64,000 nt of DNA from WHSW01 sp963767285 (GCA_963767285.1 CAVYDJ010000002.1:496001-560000), one strand, 5' to 3'; shown: positions 53,328-62,566, counted from the stretch's first letter. Numbers and translations are program-made. Notes: generated from the letters alone by a model not told the origin.

Positions 53328-55124
53328 ATGACGACGAGCGTGGGGGGTTACGTGGGGACAATCAAGCGGGCCGTTGCCGTGCTCTTTGCAGCCGCGTTCG
53401 CTGCGGCAACGCTGGCCTCGCCGGCGGCTGCCGAGACGGTCACGCGTACGGATTCGACGGCGATCGCCCTCCCGGCCACGGGTGGCGACTCGAGCGAGAT
53501 CGTGACGATGGACTTCCATGGTGTCGAGGGCGGGATCACCGACGTCGACCTCACGGTCCGCGGGATCGACTGGGCGATGCTGTCCACCCTCAGCCTGCTG
53601 CTGGTCTCGCCGAATGGAGAGAGCGAGGTCGCGATGTCGTCCAACTGCCGCGACGAGAACGTGACCAACAAGACGATCACGCTCAATCAGGGCGCGGAGC
53701 GCGAGATGCCGTACTCCGTCAACGACAACGAGAACTGTCCGCTCTCCGAGTACAAGCCGAGCGACGGCTATCCACCCAATTCGTATCCGTTCGACGGCTT
53801 GCCCGGTGCCCCGTACACGCACGACTTCAGCAGCTTCAACGACGAGAACGCCAATGGCACGTGGACGCTGTACGCGCTGAAGCGCTGCGAGAACCGGGTC
53901 TGCAAGGCGACCGACCAGATCGGCGACGGATGGTCGCTGAGGATCACGACCGGACCGATCGACCTGGACGTGCCCGCGGGCTCGGCCACGTCGGGGAAAG
54001 CGTCGCTCTACCCCGCGACGATCACACTCCCCGGCGACTCGCGCCTGATCACCGACCTGGGTGTGCAGATCGGCGGGATCTACCACTCGTACGCGGACGA
54101 CATCGACATGATGCTCGAGGGCCCGACCGGGCAGCGGGTGATGCTGATGTCGGACGCGTGCGGGAACTCCCGGGTCAACTCGCAGTACTGGCTCTGGGAC
54201 GACGAGGCGGTCGGGGCGATGCCCGACGAGCAGGCCTGCGGGGCCCTCACCTACCGCCCCACGGACAGGCAGGTCGGCGAGAGCCTGCCATTGCCGGCGC
54301 CGCCGGGCCCGTACGCCACGAGCCTCTCGGCGTTCGATCTCACCGATCCCAGCGGCGAGTGGAAGCTGTGGGTGAACGACGACTTCGCCTTCGGCGAGGG
54401 CTTCTTCACCCAGCGGTTCCGGATCTTCTACTCGGCTCGGCCGCGCGCCACCGTATCGCTGGGCCCGTCGGCCGTCGAGATTGCGGAGGGGGCCGCCGGC
54501 GAGCTGACCCTGACCAGAAGCGGCGCCACGAGCTATACGGACGGCAGGGTGCAGGTAACGGGTGCGTCCGGTACAGCGGAGTCGGGCGCCGACTTCACGC
54601 CGATCTCGACGACCGTCCACTTCGCTCCGGGACAGACCGAGAAAAGGGTTCCGATCGAGGTCCTGGCCGACGCGGGCGGCGAGTCCGCCGAGACCTTCAC
54701 GCTCACCGTCGGCTCGCCCTCGGGCGACGCGGGGGTCGGCGCCCCGTCGAGCGCGACGGTGACGATCCCGGCCGATCCAGTGGAACCGAGCGCACCCGGC
54801 GACGCGAGCGCACCCGGCGACTCGGGGCCCGGCGACTCGAACGCGTCCGCACCGGAGACGGATCTCGACCCGCCGGAAACGACGATCGCCAAGGCTCCGA
54901 AGCGCAAGACGGCGAAGCGGAAGGCGAAGATCGAGTTCAGCTCCAGCGAGCCCGGATCGACGTTCGAGTGCAAGCTCGACAAGCGCGACTTCGGGCCCTG
55001 CACGTCCCCGGCGAAGGTGAAGAAGCTCCGTCGCGGCAAGCACCGGTTCCTGGTGCGCGCGATCGACGCCGCCGGCAACGTCGATCCGACGCCCGCGAAG
55101 GCGGGCTGGCGGGTGCGGCGATGA
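53328..55124 (+). CDS. Surface protein with two P-like domains and Calx-beta, copy 1
   Basis: A 598-residue exported protein. A signal peptide ends at ASPAAA (about residue 35). Residues 55-225 and 230-365 are two proprotein-convertase P-like beta domains (GGITDVDLTVRGIDWAMLST; FSSFNDENANGTWTLYALK; YADDIDMMLEGPTGQRVMLM). Residues 375-475 are a Calx-beta module (EIAEGAAGELTLTRSGA, SAETFTLTVGSPSGDAGVG). An acidic Pro/Ala linker follows. The C-terminal module (TIAKAPKRKTAKRK, FECKLDKRDFGPC, AIDAAGNVDPTPAKAGW) ends the protein. No membrane anchor is seen. It is probably a calcium-dependent cell-surface adhesin or matrix protein. Its stop overlaps the next gene by 4 bases. Confidence 0.8.
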   Translation: MTTSVGGYVGTIKRAVAVLFAAAFAAATLASPAAAETVTRTDSTAIALPATGGDSSEIVTMDFHGVEGGITDVDLTVRGIDWAMLSTLSLLLVSPNGESEVAMSSNCRDENVTNKTITLNQGAEREMPYSVNDNENCPLSEYKPSDGYPPNSYPFDGLPGAPYTHDFSSFNDENANGTWTLYALKRCENRVCKATDQIGDGWSLRITTGPIDLDVPAGSATSGKASLYPATITLPGDSRLITDLGVQIGGIYHSYADDIDMMLEGPTGQRVMLMSDACGNSRVNSQYWLWDDEAVGAMPDEQACGALTYRPTDRQVGESLPLPAPPGPYATSLSAFDLTDPSGEWKLWVNDDFAFGEGFFTQRFRIFYSARPRATVSLGPSAVEIAEGAAGELTLTRSGATSYTDGRVQVTGASGTAESGADFTPISTTVHFAPGQTEKRVPIEVLADAGGESAETFTLTVGSPSGDAGVGAPSSATVTIPADPVEPSAPGDASAPGDSGPGDSNASAPETDLDPPETTIAKAPKRKTAKRKAKIEFSSSEPGSTFECKLDKRDFGPCTSPAKVKKLRRGKHRFLVRAIDAAGNVDPTPAKAGWRVRR

Positions 55125-55903
55125 GGCGCATGGTCCGCTGCCTGGCGGCGGTTGCGGTGCCCGACCGCAAGCTGGTCGTCGCGGCGGCCGGGGACGCCGG
55201 CACGTGGGTCTTCAGATTGCTCGGCGACCCGAACACGCTCTCGGTCGCGAAGGAGGGCTCGGGCTCGGGGTCGGTCGTCTCGACCCCCGCGGGGATCGAC
55301 TGCGGTCCGACCTGCCAGGGCGGGTTCGAGCTCGGGACACCGGTGACACTGACCGCGGTCCCTGATCCGGGCTCGACCTTCGCAGGCTGGTCGGGGGGCG
55401 GCTGCTCCGGGGACGGGGACTGCGCGGTGACCCTGACCGAGGACACGGCCGCGAGCGCCGCGTTCGCGAAGCCGGCGGTCGATCCGGATTCGTTCGGACC
55501 CGACACGTCGGTCTCGCTGGCACTCGCGGGAAAGCCGATCGGCGCCAAAGCGCCGGTGCGCATCGAGGTCAAGAACGGCAACGCGTTCGAGGTTGCCGGC
55601 ACGGTGTCGGCGAAGGCGCCGAAGCCCGAGGGGCGTAAGGGTCCCGAGACGTTCAGCGTCGCCGCCGGATCCACTGAGGCGGTGAGGCTCCGGTTGTCCC
55701 GGGCGCTGCGGCGCCGGCTGCTGCGCACCGGCAAGTTGACCCTTCGCCTTCAGGCCGAGGTTCGAGACCCGGCCGGTAACGCTCGCGCCGTCGCCAGAAC
55801 GGTGAAGGCGAAGCTCAAGGGCGCCAAGGGAACGTTTCAGGAACGGCGCTTCGCGAGTCTCGCCCCATCGGTCAATCAACCACTCACAGGAGGAAGACGA
55901 TGA
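55121..55903 (+). CDS. Chimeric InlB-repeat protein with read-through C-terminus
   Basis: A 260-residue protein from ATG 55121 in an ATGA overlap. The first 14 residues (MRRMVRCLAAVAVP) copy the signal start of the gene at 58070, then the sequence switches to DRKLVVAAAGDAGTW, so the signal peptide is incomplete. The body has one InlB B-repeat-like unit (FAGWSGGGCSGDGDC) and a beta domain (RIEVKNGNAFEVAGTV, SVAAGSTEAVRLRLS). The last 26 residues or so (GTFQERRFASL onward) are encoded by the second copy of the operon leader, and the stop overlaps the cupin ATG. This looks like a rearrangement product. Confidence 0.6.
   Translation: MRRMVRCLAAVAVPDRKLVVAAAGDAGTWVFRLLGDPNTLSVAKEGSGSGSVVSTPAGIDCGPTCQGGFELGTPVTLTAVPDPGSTFAGWSGGGCSGDGDCAVTLTEDTAASAAFAKPAVDPDSFGPDTSVSLALAGKPIGAKAPVRIEVKNGNAFEVAGTVSAKAPKPEGRKGPETFSVAAGSTEAVRLRLSRALRRRLLRTGKLTLRLQAEVRDPAGNARAVARTVKAKLKGAKGTFQERRFASLAPSVNQPLTGGRR
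55828..55896 (+). promoter_or_regulatory. Direct-repeat regulatory element 2, inside a coding region
   Basis: GGGAACG (55828-55834) and AGGAACG (55839-55845) repeat with 11-base spacing, with TTCGCGA (55850-55856) as third unit. About 63 of 75 bases match element 1, and the distance to the following ATG is the same 72 bases. It lies within the end of the preceding open frame. Confidence 0.6.
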
Positions 55904-56262
55904 AGGCGACCACACAGGCGGAGGCACCGATCGCGATCGAGGGCGACGGAGTCGAGATCCGCCTCCAGGAGCTCGGCGGCGGCATGAGCACGGCGTTCGT
56001 GAAGGTGCCGAAGGGCGCCGACCTGCGTCCGGCGCTCGTCGGGCTCGAGGGTGACCTCTGCCAGTGCCCGCACTGGGGCTACATGCTCAAGGGCAAGGTC
56101 AAGATGCACACCCGCAACGGCGGCGCGGTCTACGAGGCCGGCCAGTCGTTCTACTGGGCGCCCGGCCACGCGCCCGAGGCACTCGAGGACTCCGAGTACG
56201 TCGACTTCTCGCCGAGCGACGAGTTCAACCACGTCCTCGACCACATCAAGGCTCAGGCGTGA
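55900..56262 (+). CDS. Small cupin-domain protein
   Basis: A 120-residue single cupin. The barrel strands carry CPHWGYMLKGKVKMHTRNGG and YEAGQSFYWAPGHAPEALED, with His residues at usual metal positions (CPHW, MHTR, PGHAP), giving a short RmlC-like fold. AGGAGGAAG lies 5-6 bases before the ATG. The substrate is unknown. It is unusual in being placed between surface-protein genes. Its stop overlaps the next gene's GTG by 4 bases. Confidence 0.75.
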   Translation: MKATTQAEAPIAIEGDGVEIRLQELGGGMSTAFVKVPKGADLRPALVGLEGDLCQCPHWGYMLKGKVKMHTRNGGAVYEAGQSFYWAPGHAPEALEDSEYVDFSPSDEFNHVLDHIKAQA

Positions 56263-58073
56263 CCGTGGGGGGTTACGGGGAGATGATCAGGAGGGGAATC
56301 GGACTCATCGCGGCGGTCGGGATCGTGGGTGCAATCGCGGCTCCGGCAGCGTCGGCGGAGACGCAGACGGTGTTCAACACGGCGCCGATCACGTTCTCGG
56401 GAGACGACAGGAGCGGCGGCGGGTCGACCTACCCGTCGACGATCCAGGTCAGCGGCCAAGAGGGGCCGATCACCGATGTCGACCTCAACATCAACGCGAT
56501 CGACATGGCGCGCCTCGGGGAGCTCATGCTCCTGCTGGTGTCGCCGACCGGGGAGACCGAGGTCGCCAAGGCCTACCACTGCGGCGGCCAGGCGGCCGAC
56601 GACCTGTACCTGACGTTTGACCAGCAGGCGGGGGGCGAGCTCTACTTCAGTGACACCACCTGCGTGAGCGACTCGTACAAGCCGAGCAGCGAGTGCGTCG
56701 GGTTGTCCTTCTGTCATTTTTGGGACTCGATCGAGGGCGCGCCGCACAGCTCGAACTTCGACAGCTTCAACGGCGAGAACGCGAACGGCACCTGGCGGCT
56801 GTACGCCTGGCGCGAGTGCTACGGAGACTCGGCCGGCTGCCCCGCCACCGGCGATCGGATCGGTGCCGGCTGGTCGCTCTCGATCGACACCGGGCCGTTC
56901 GCCCTCGACCTGCCGGCCGGCGGAGGGACCTTTGGCCCCGCCTCCCCCTACCCGAACTCCGTCACCATGTTCGGCAGCGGGTTGATCACCGATGTGAACG
57001 CCACCATGCGAGGCGTCTTTCACACCTACCCCGACGACATCGAGATCATGGTCGAGGGGCCGGGCGGGCAGCGGGTGATGCTGATGTCGGACGCGTGCGG
57101 CGGCTTCGACGTCAACGCGTACATCTGGACCTGGGACGACGAGGCGCCCGCCCGGATGACCGACGACGCGACGACCAACGTCTGCGGCACGCCGAGCTAC
57201 CGCCCGACCGACCACCAGCCGGGAGAGAACCTGCCGGCGCCGGCGCCTCCGGGGCCCTACGGCACCGACCTGTCGGTCTTCGACCTCACGGAGCCCTCCG
57301 GGACCTGGCGCCTCTGGGTCGCCGACGACGCCTCCGGGGACGAGGGCTTCATGACCAACGGCGTCTCGCTCGATATCCGGACGCGCCCGATGGCCGCGAC
57401 CGCCTTCACGACGAGCGCCATCACGGTGGCCGAGGGAGAGGCCGTCGAGCTCACCGTGACGCGCAGCGGAGCGGACAGCTACGCAGCGGGCGCGGTGGAC
57501 ATTGCGACCTCCTCCGGGACCGCCGGTGCCGGCGACTTCGCGCCGGTTTCGCGCAGGCTCGAGTTCGCGACGGGCGAGACCACGAAGACGATCGCGATCG
57601 ATGTGCCGACCGATGGCGCGACCGAAGCTGCCGAGACGTTCACGGTCACGCTCTCCGGGCCGACCGGCGACGCGCGGCTCACCTCGCCGCGGGATGTCGC
57701 CGTGACCATCGCCGCCAACCAGCCGCCCGCGACTGAGCCCCCGCCCGGCGAGCCCGCCGATGGAGGGGCTACGGCCAACGACGGCTCGGGCGGAGGTGAG
57801 ACCGCCACGGACACGACTCCGCCCGAGACCTCGATCGCCAAGGCGCCGAAGCGAAAGAGCGCGACGCGCAGGGCGAGAATCGAGTTCAGCGCCAGCGAGG
57901 CCGGGTCGACGTTCGAGTGCAAGCTCGACAAGGCCGAGTTCGGGCCCTGCACGTCCCCGGCGAAGCTCAAGAAGCTCCGCCGCGGCAGGCACCGGTTCGA
58001 GGTGCGGGCCATCGACGCCGCCGGCAACGTCGATCCGACGCCCGCGAAGGCGGGATGGAGGGTGCGGCGATGA
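56259..58073 (+). CDS. Surface protein with two P-like domains and Calx-beta, copy 2
   Basis: A 604-residue paralogue of the gene at 53328. GTG 56259 sits in a GTGA overlap. The N-terminus VTVGGYGEMIRRGIGLIAAV matches TTSVGGYVGTIKRAVAVLFA of copy 1, and the signal peptide ends at PAASA. Two P-like domains (GPITDVDLNINAIDMARLGE; NFDSFNGENANGTWRLYAW; YPDDIEIMVEGPGGQRVMLM), a Calx-beta module (ITVAEGEAVELTVTRSGA), a Gly/Glu linker and the same C-terminal module (FECKLDKAEFGPC) follow in the same order. Its stop overlaps the next ATG. Confidence 0.8.
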   Translation: MTVGGYGEMIRRGIGLIAAVGIVGAIAAPAASAETQTVFNTAPITFSGDDRSGGGSTYPSTIQVSGQEGPITDVDLNINAIDMARLGELMLLLVSPTGETEVAKAYHCGGQAADDLYLTFDQQAGGELYFSDTTCVSDSYKPSSECVGLSFCHFWDSIEGAPHSSNFDSFNGENANGTWRLYAWRECYGDSAGCPATGDRIGAGWSLSIDTGPFALDLPAGGGTFGPASPYPNSVTMFGSGLITDVNATMRGVFHTYPDDIEIMVEGPGGQRVMLMSDACGGFDVNAYIWTWDDEAPARMTDDATTNVCGTPSYRPTDHQPGENLPAPAPPGPYGTDLSVFDLTEPSGTWRLWVADDASGDEGFMTNGVSLDIRTRPMAATAFTTSAITVAEGEAVELTVTRSGADSYAAGAVDIATSSGTAGAGDFAPVSRRLEFATGETTKTIAIDVPTDGATEAAETFTVTLSGPTGDARLTSPRDVAVTIAANQPPATEPPPGEPADGGATANDGSGGGETATDTTPPETSIAKAPKRKSATRRARIEFSASEAGSTFECKLDKAEFGPCTSPAKLKKLRRGRHRFEVRAIDAAGNVDPTPAKAGWRVRR

Positions 58074-59965
58074 GGCGCCTGATCCGTTCGCTCGCGGCGG
58101 CCGCGGTCCCGATCGCCGCCGCCGTCGCGGTCGCAGCGCCGGCGGCCTCCGCCGAGACGTACACCAGCGACGTGCCGATCGTGTTCTCGGGCGAGAATCA
58201 GGAGACCGCGGGCTGGCCTTCGCCCACCTCGGTTCAGGTGAGCGGGCAGGAGGGGCCGATCCTCGACGTCAACCTGCAGGTCGACGGGATCGATTTCGGC
58301 AAGCTCGGCCAGCTGAACCTGCTGCTCGTCTCACCAAGCGGGGAGACCGAGATCGCGAAGCGCGCGTTCTGCGCGAACACGAACAACGTCAGCGACCTCA
58401 ACCTCGTCTTCGATCAGCAGGCCGCCGCGCCCCTGAGCGGCAACTGCCCGGCCGGCACCTACCGGCCGGGCGACGGCTGCGCCGGCGGCAGCTCCTGTGA
58501 ATTCGAGACCGACGTCCCGGGCGCGCCGCACTCGGTCAACTTCGACAACTTCAACAACGAGAACGCGAACGGCACCTGGCGTCTGTACTCCTACCGCAGC
58601 TGCTTCAACGGCTGTCGGGGGTCGGGTGACCGGATCGAGAGCTGGTCGATCACGATCCAGACCGGCGGGTTCAACCTCGATGTTCCGAACGGCGGCGCGG
58701 GGATCACGAGCGGGATCGCGAGCCCCTATCCCTCGGCCCGCACGGTCATCAATCAGTCCGGCCTGATCACCGACCTGAACGTGACCGTCGACGGCATCTT
58801 CCACACCCATCCCGCCGACATCGACATGGTCCTCCAGAAGGAGGGGGGTCCCGCCGTGATGCTGATGTCCGACGCCTGCGGGTCGTTTGACGCCAACGCG
58901 TACGGGTGGGTCTGGGACGACGAGGCGCAGGCATCGATGCCCGCAGGCGGCGACCACACCAACGTGTGCGGAGGAACGCGTTTCTACCGACCGACAAATC
59001 TCGCTCCCGGCGACAGCCTGCCGAGCCCCGCCCCCCAGGCGCCCTACTCGACCCGTCTGTCGGACTTCGACCTCCTCGGTGCGAACGGGTTCTGGCGACT
59101 GTGGGTCGCCGACGACGCGTCCGGTGACGAGGGGTTCTTCACCAACCAGTTCGTGCTCAACTTCGTCACGCGGCCCCTGGCGAGCACGTCGTTCGCGCAG
59201 TCCGCGCTGGAGGTCGCCGAGGGCGAGACGGGGACCCTGACCGTGAGGCGGACCGGGGCGAGCTCCTATGCCGCGGGGGCGATCGACGTCAGAAGCGCAC
59301 CGGGGACGGCAACCTCAGGGGACTTCACGCCGGTCGTCCGGACGCTGCACTTCGCGGCTAACGAGACGCAGAAGACGGTCGACGTCGACGCCCTCGCGGA
59401 CGAGAGCGCCGAGGGCGCGGAGACCTTCACGGTGACGCTCTCCGGCCCCAGCGGTGACGCGGCGCTCGGCACCCCGTCGAGCGCGACGGTGACGGTCCCG
59501 GCGAACGAGGCGCCACCTCCTCCGCCGCCTCCTCCGCCACCGCCACCCCCACCTCCGCCGCCGGACCCGCCGGCGCCGCCCGTTCCCGAGCCGGTCCCAC
59601 CGCCCGCCGACGGAGACGACGCGTCCGCTCCCGAGCCGGAGACGGACCCGACGGAGGATCCGGCGTTCGCCGGTGAGGACGCCCAGCCGCCCACCCTGGA
59701 CACGCTGGCGCCAGAGACCCTGATCGGGAAGCGTCCAAAGCGAACCACCGGCAAGCGCAAGGCGACCATCGCCTTCGGCGCCACCGAGCCGAACTCGAGC
59801 TTCGAGTGCAGGCTCGACCGGGGTGCCTTCGCGCCCTGCGGCTCGCCGGCGAAGCTCAGGCGACTGAAGCCGGGCAAGCACCGCTTCCAGGTCCGGGCGA
59901 TCGACGCGGCCGGCAACGCCGACCCGACGCCCGGGCGGGTTCGGTGGAAGGTCTTAGGATCGTGA
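58070..59965 (+). CDS. Surface protein with two P-like domains and Calx-beta, copy 3
   Basis: A 631-residue paralogue from ATG 58070. A full signal peptide is present (LIRSLAAAAVPIAAAVAVAA, cleavage after PAASA). P-like domains (GPILDVNLQVDGIDFGKLGQ; NFDNFNNENANGTWRLYSY; HPADIDMVLQKEGGPAVMLM) and a Calx-beta module (SALEVAEGETGTLTVRRTGA) follow. The linker contains an uninterrupted run of 17 prolines (codons from 59513) and then an acidic stretch. The C-terminal module FECRLDRGAFAPC ends the protein. The poly-proline stalk would project the P and Calx modules away from the envelope. It is last in the overlapping series. Confidence 0.8.
   Translation: MRRLIRSLAAAAVPIAAAVAVAAPAASAETYTSDVPIVFSGENQETAGWPSPTSVQVSGQEGPILDVNLQVDGIDFGKLGQLNLLLVSPSGETEIAKRAFCANTNNVSDLNLVFDQQAAAPLSGNCPAGTYRPGDGCAGGSSCEFETDVPGAPHSVNFDNFNNENANGTWRLYSYRSCFNGCRGSGDRIESWSITIQTGGFNLDVPNGGAGITSGIASPYPSARTVINQSGLITDLNVTVDGIFHTHPADIDMVLQKEGGPAVMLMSDACGSFDANAYGWVWDDEAQASMPAGGDHTNVCGGTRFYRPTNLAPGDSLPSPAPQAPYSTRLSDFDLLGANGFWRLWVADDASGDEGFFTNQFVLNFVTRPLASTSFAQSALEVAEGETGTLTVRRTGASSYAAGAIDVRSAPGTATSGDFTPVVRTLHFAANETQKTVDVDALADESAEGAETFTVTLSGPSGDAALGTPSSATVTVPANEAPPPPPPPPPPPPPPPPPDPPAPPVPEPVPPPADGDDASAPEPETDPTEDPAFAGEDAQPPTLDTLAPETLIGKRPKRTTGKRKATIAFGATEPNSSFECRLDRGAFAPCGSPAKLRRLKPGKHRFQVRAIDAAGNADPTPGRVRWKVLGS
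59513..59563 (+). repeat. CCN microsatellite-like poly-proline tract
   Basis: Seventeen consecutive proline codons using mixed CCT, CCA, CCC and CCG. Slippage could change the length without shifting the frame. Confidence 0.7.
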
Positions 59966-59996
59966 CAAGCGGAGAAACCAACCAGGGGAGGCTGAG

Positions 59997-60821
59997 ATGA
60001 GTACAGCGGCACCGGACCAGGAGCTCAAGGCGCGCCACGCGAAGATGTGGGCGTCCGGGGACTACCCGCAGATGGTGGAGACGTTCTTGACACCGCTCGG
60101 GCCCGTCCTGGTCGAGGCGTGCGAGATCGGGCCCGGGATGCGGGTGCTCGACGTCGCCGCCGGGACAGGCAACTCATCCATCCCCGCGGCGCAGGCCGGG
60201 GCGGACGTCACGGCGAGCGACCTGACGCCCGAGCTGCTCGAAGCGGGCCGCGCCCGCGCGGAGGCCGCCGGCGCCGAGTTGGATTGGCAGGTCGCCGACG
60301 CCGAGAACCTGCCCTTCGACGACGAGTCGTTCGACGTCGTGATGTCGTCGATCGGCGTGATGTTCGCGCCGCGCCACCAGGAGGCCGCCGACCAGCTGGT
60401 CCGCGTCTGCAAGCCGGGCGGGACGATCGGCCTGATGAGCTGGACACCGGAGGGGATGATCGGCGGCCTGTTCCGGACCATGGGCCCGTTCGCCCCGCCG
60501 CCGCCGCCGGGCGCTTCGCCGCCGCCGCTGTGGGGAAGCGAGGACCACCTGGACGAGCTGTTCGGCGAGCGGGTCGACTGGAAGTCTCACGACCGCAAGA
60601 TGCTGGACATCACCGCGTTCCAGCGGCCCGGGGACTACGGCGAGCACTTCAAGTCCTACTACGGGCCGACGATCGCCGCGCGCGCCAACGCGGAGAAGAA
60701 CGGCCAGTCGGACGAGCTCGACCAGGCGATCGCCGAGTTCTGCGACGAGTGGAACCTGGGCGACGCCGATCAGGCCCGCTTCGAACAGGAGTACCTGGTC
60801 TCGGTCGGGACTCGGGCTTAG
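59997..60821 (+). CDS. UbiE-like class I SAM methyltransferase
   Basis: A 274-residue methyltransferase; GGGGAGG lies 6 bases before the ATG. VLDVAAGTGNSSIPAAQAGA near residue 50 is motif I, ASDLTPELLEAGRARAEAAG motif II, ENLPFDDESFDVVMSSIGVM the post-II block, and VRVCKPGGTIGLMSWTPEG motif III. A proline-rich loop (PPPPPGASPPP) follows. This matches Methyltransf_11/25 enzymes acting on small molecules or quinones. It lies 31 bases after the surface-protein operon and could be cotranscribed, but no functional link is evident. Confidence 0.8.
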   Translation: MSTAAPDQELKARHAKMWASGDYPQMVETFLTPLGPVLVEACEIGPGMRVLDVAAGTGNSSIPAAQAGADVTASDLTPELLEAGRARAEAAGAELDWQVADAENLPFDDESFDVVMSSIGVMFAPRHQEAADQLVRVCKPGGTIGLMSWTPEGMIGGLFRTMGPFAPPPPPGASPPPLWGSEDHLDELFGERVDWKSHDRKMLDITAFQRPGDYGEHFKSYYGPTIAARANAEKNGQSDELDQAIAEFCDEWNLGDADQARFEQEYLVSVGTRA

Positions 60822-62527
60822 GGGTTCGCCAGCGGAAGCTGCAGAGAGGAGCCGACCGGGCTGACGTCGGGAAGCGGCCCGGTGAGGATGTTCGCGGTCC
60901 CCGCGGCGCCGGGGACCGCCCAGACGGTGTTCGAGCTCTGCACGATCAGGCCGATCCGGTGGCCGGCCGCGAAGGTGAAGTCCTGCGGCAGGAACTCGGC
61001 CCGCGCCCCGACCCACTCGGCCGGGGCCGGGTCGGCCTGCGCGAGGCCGTCGCGGTAGTCGAGGTTGAGGAAGCCGCGCTCGACGGTTCGCAGTGTCCCG
61101 TCGGGCGCGACGTCGACGAGGATCGGGGTCAGATGCGCGCCCGCCTGGTCATGGCGAACGACCGCGTCGAGCACCGCGCGGCCGGCGAGGCGGGTGTCGG
61201 CCGGCAGCGGCTCGGACTTGAAGTAGAGGGAGTAGTAGCCGTGGCCGGGTTCGTTGAGCGGATCGCTGGTCGAGAGCTCCTCGGTCGCGGTGCCGGTGTC
61301 CACCCAGGTGAAGACATTGTCGCTGGGCTCGGTGTTCGGCTTTTCGGCGAGCACGCCGGTCTCGCCGGTGCCCGGCGGCGGCACGGTGACGCCGGGGATG
61401 TCCTGATCGAAGGTGCGCCGCAGCCAGAGCGTCTTTACCCGGGTTCCGCGGGGCGGCCAGGAGGACTCCTCGTGAAACCCCGTGCTCGCGTAGCCGTCCG
61501 GGCCGACGGTGCGGCCCTCCGTGATCACCCGGGGCCCGCGCTCGACGCCGTTCCTGACCCCGCGCAGGGTGCGCTCGAAGAAGGCGTCGAGCAGCGCCTG
61601 CCAGGTCTCGCCGCTCGGCGTCTGATGCGTTCCCTGGAACAGATAGGCGCGCTTGAACGGCACCCGCTTGCCCAGCGCCTCGAACAGCCGCACACCCTCG
61701 TCCTGCTTGACGTTGTAGTCCTGCCAGCCGTGCGCCATGAGGACCGCGGCGCGGAACTTGTCCGCGTCCTTCAGGTAGTCGCGCTCGCGCCAGAAGGCGC
61801 CGTAGTCGGGGCTGCGGCTATAGCCCTGCAGCGTGTGCTCGACGGACTCACAGGGGTTGGCGCGGCTCGCCAGCTTCTGGGCAAAGCGCGGGTCGCTCGG
61901 GTCCGTCGGCGGCGTACGGGTGAGGCCGAAGTCGAAGGCGAGCGGCGTGTCGAAGCCTTCGTCGGAGGGAACCTCGGAGTTCAGGAAGTAACGGACACCG
62001 TTGCCGTACGCGTAGCCGTACCAGCGGGAGATCGCCGCCTCGGGCACGATCGCGACCAGGCCCGGCGCGTCGCGGCCCCGCGCCGCGACCATGTTCGCCG
62101 TGGTGCCGTCGTAGGAGCCGCCGATCATCGCGACCTTGCCGCTCGACCACGGCTGGGCTGCCAGGAAGTTGACGAGGTCCACCCCCGACTGCTGCTCGTC
62201 CGCGCCGCCGTAGTCCCAGCAGCCCGACGAGTTGCGGGTGCCGACCACGTCGGCGACCGCCCGGGCGTACCCGCGCGGGACGTAGCGCTGCCCGAGGTCG
62301 TCGTTGGCCAGGTTCGGGGTGGTGGTCTCGCCGAGCGTGTTGTACGGCGAGTAGGTGAGGATCACCGGCACCGGGGCGTTGCCCGGCGGGCGCATCACCT
62401 CGACGTTGATCTCGGCGCCGCCGACCGTCGGCACCTTGTACTTCTCGAACGTCGGCTCGGCGTGCGCGACCGGCGCCGCGAGCGCAAGCCCGACGGCCGC
62501 GACCAGCAGCGGCCTCCCATACCCCAT
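60818..62527 (-). CDS. Secreted CocE/NonD-family alpha/beta hydrolase
   Basis: A 569-residue exported hydrolase. The signal peptide ends at APVAHA (about residue 23). An X-Pro dipeptidyl peptidase S15-like catalytic domain follows: YVPRGYARAVADVVGTRNSS, QPWSSGKVAMIGGSYDGTTA (nucleophile Ser near 138 in GGSYDG), VLMAHGWQDYNVK (acid side) and FQGTHQTPSG (His). The C-terminal jelly roll (ARAEFLPQDFTFAAGHRIGL) is also typical. It would cleave acyl or ester bonds of xenobiotics or peptides outside the membrane. The stop overlaps the convergent methyltransferase by 4 bases. Confidence 0.85.
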   Translation of the reverse strand: MGYGRPLLVAAVGLALAAPVAHAEPTFEKYKVPTVGGAEINVEVMRPPGNAPVPVILTYSPYNTLGETTTPNLANDDLGQRYVPRGYARAVADVVGTRNSSGCWDYGGADEQQSGVDLVNFLAAQPWSSGKVAMIGGSYDGTTANMVAARGRDAPGLVAIVPEAAISRWYGYAYGNGVRYFLNSEVPSDEGFDTPLAFDFGLTRTPPTDPSDPRFAQKLASRANPCESVEHTLQGYSRSPDYGAFWRERDYLKDADKFRAAVLMAHGWQDYNVKQDEGVRLFEALGKRVPFKRAYLFQGTHQTPSGETWQALLDAFFERTLRGVRNGVERGPRVITEGRTVGPDGYASTGFHEESSWPPRGTRVKTLWLRRTFDQDIPGVTVPPPGTGETGVLAEKPNTEPSDNVFTWVDTGTATEELSTSDPLNEPGHGYYSLYFKSEPLPADTRLAGRAVLDAVVRHDQAGAHLTPILVDVAPDGTLRTVERGFLNLDYRDGLAQADPAPAEWVGARAEFLPQDFTFAAGHRIGLIVQSSNTVWAVPGAAGTANILTGPLPDVSPVGSSLQLPLANP

Positions 62528-62566
62528 GGATCGACCATAGCCAATCGGCGTGGACGGGAGCGCCGG

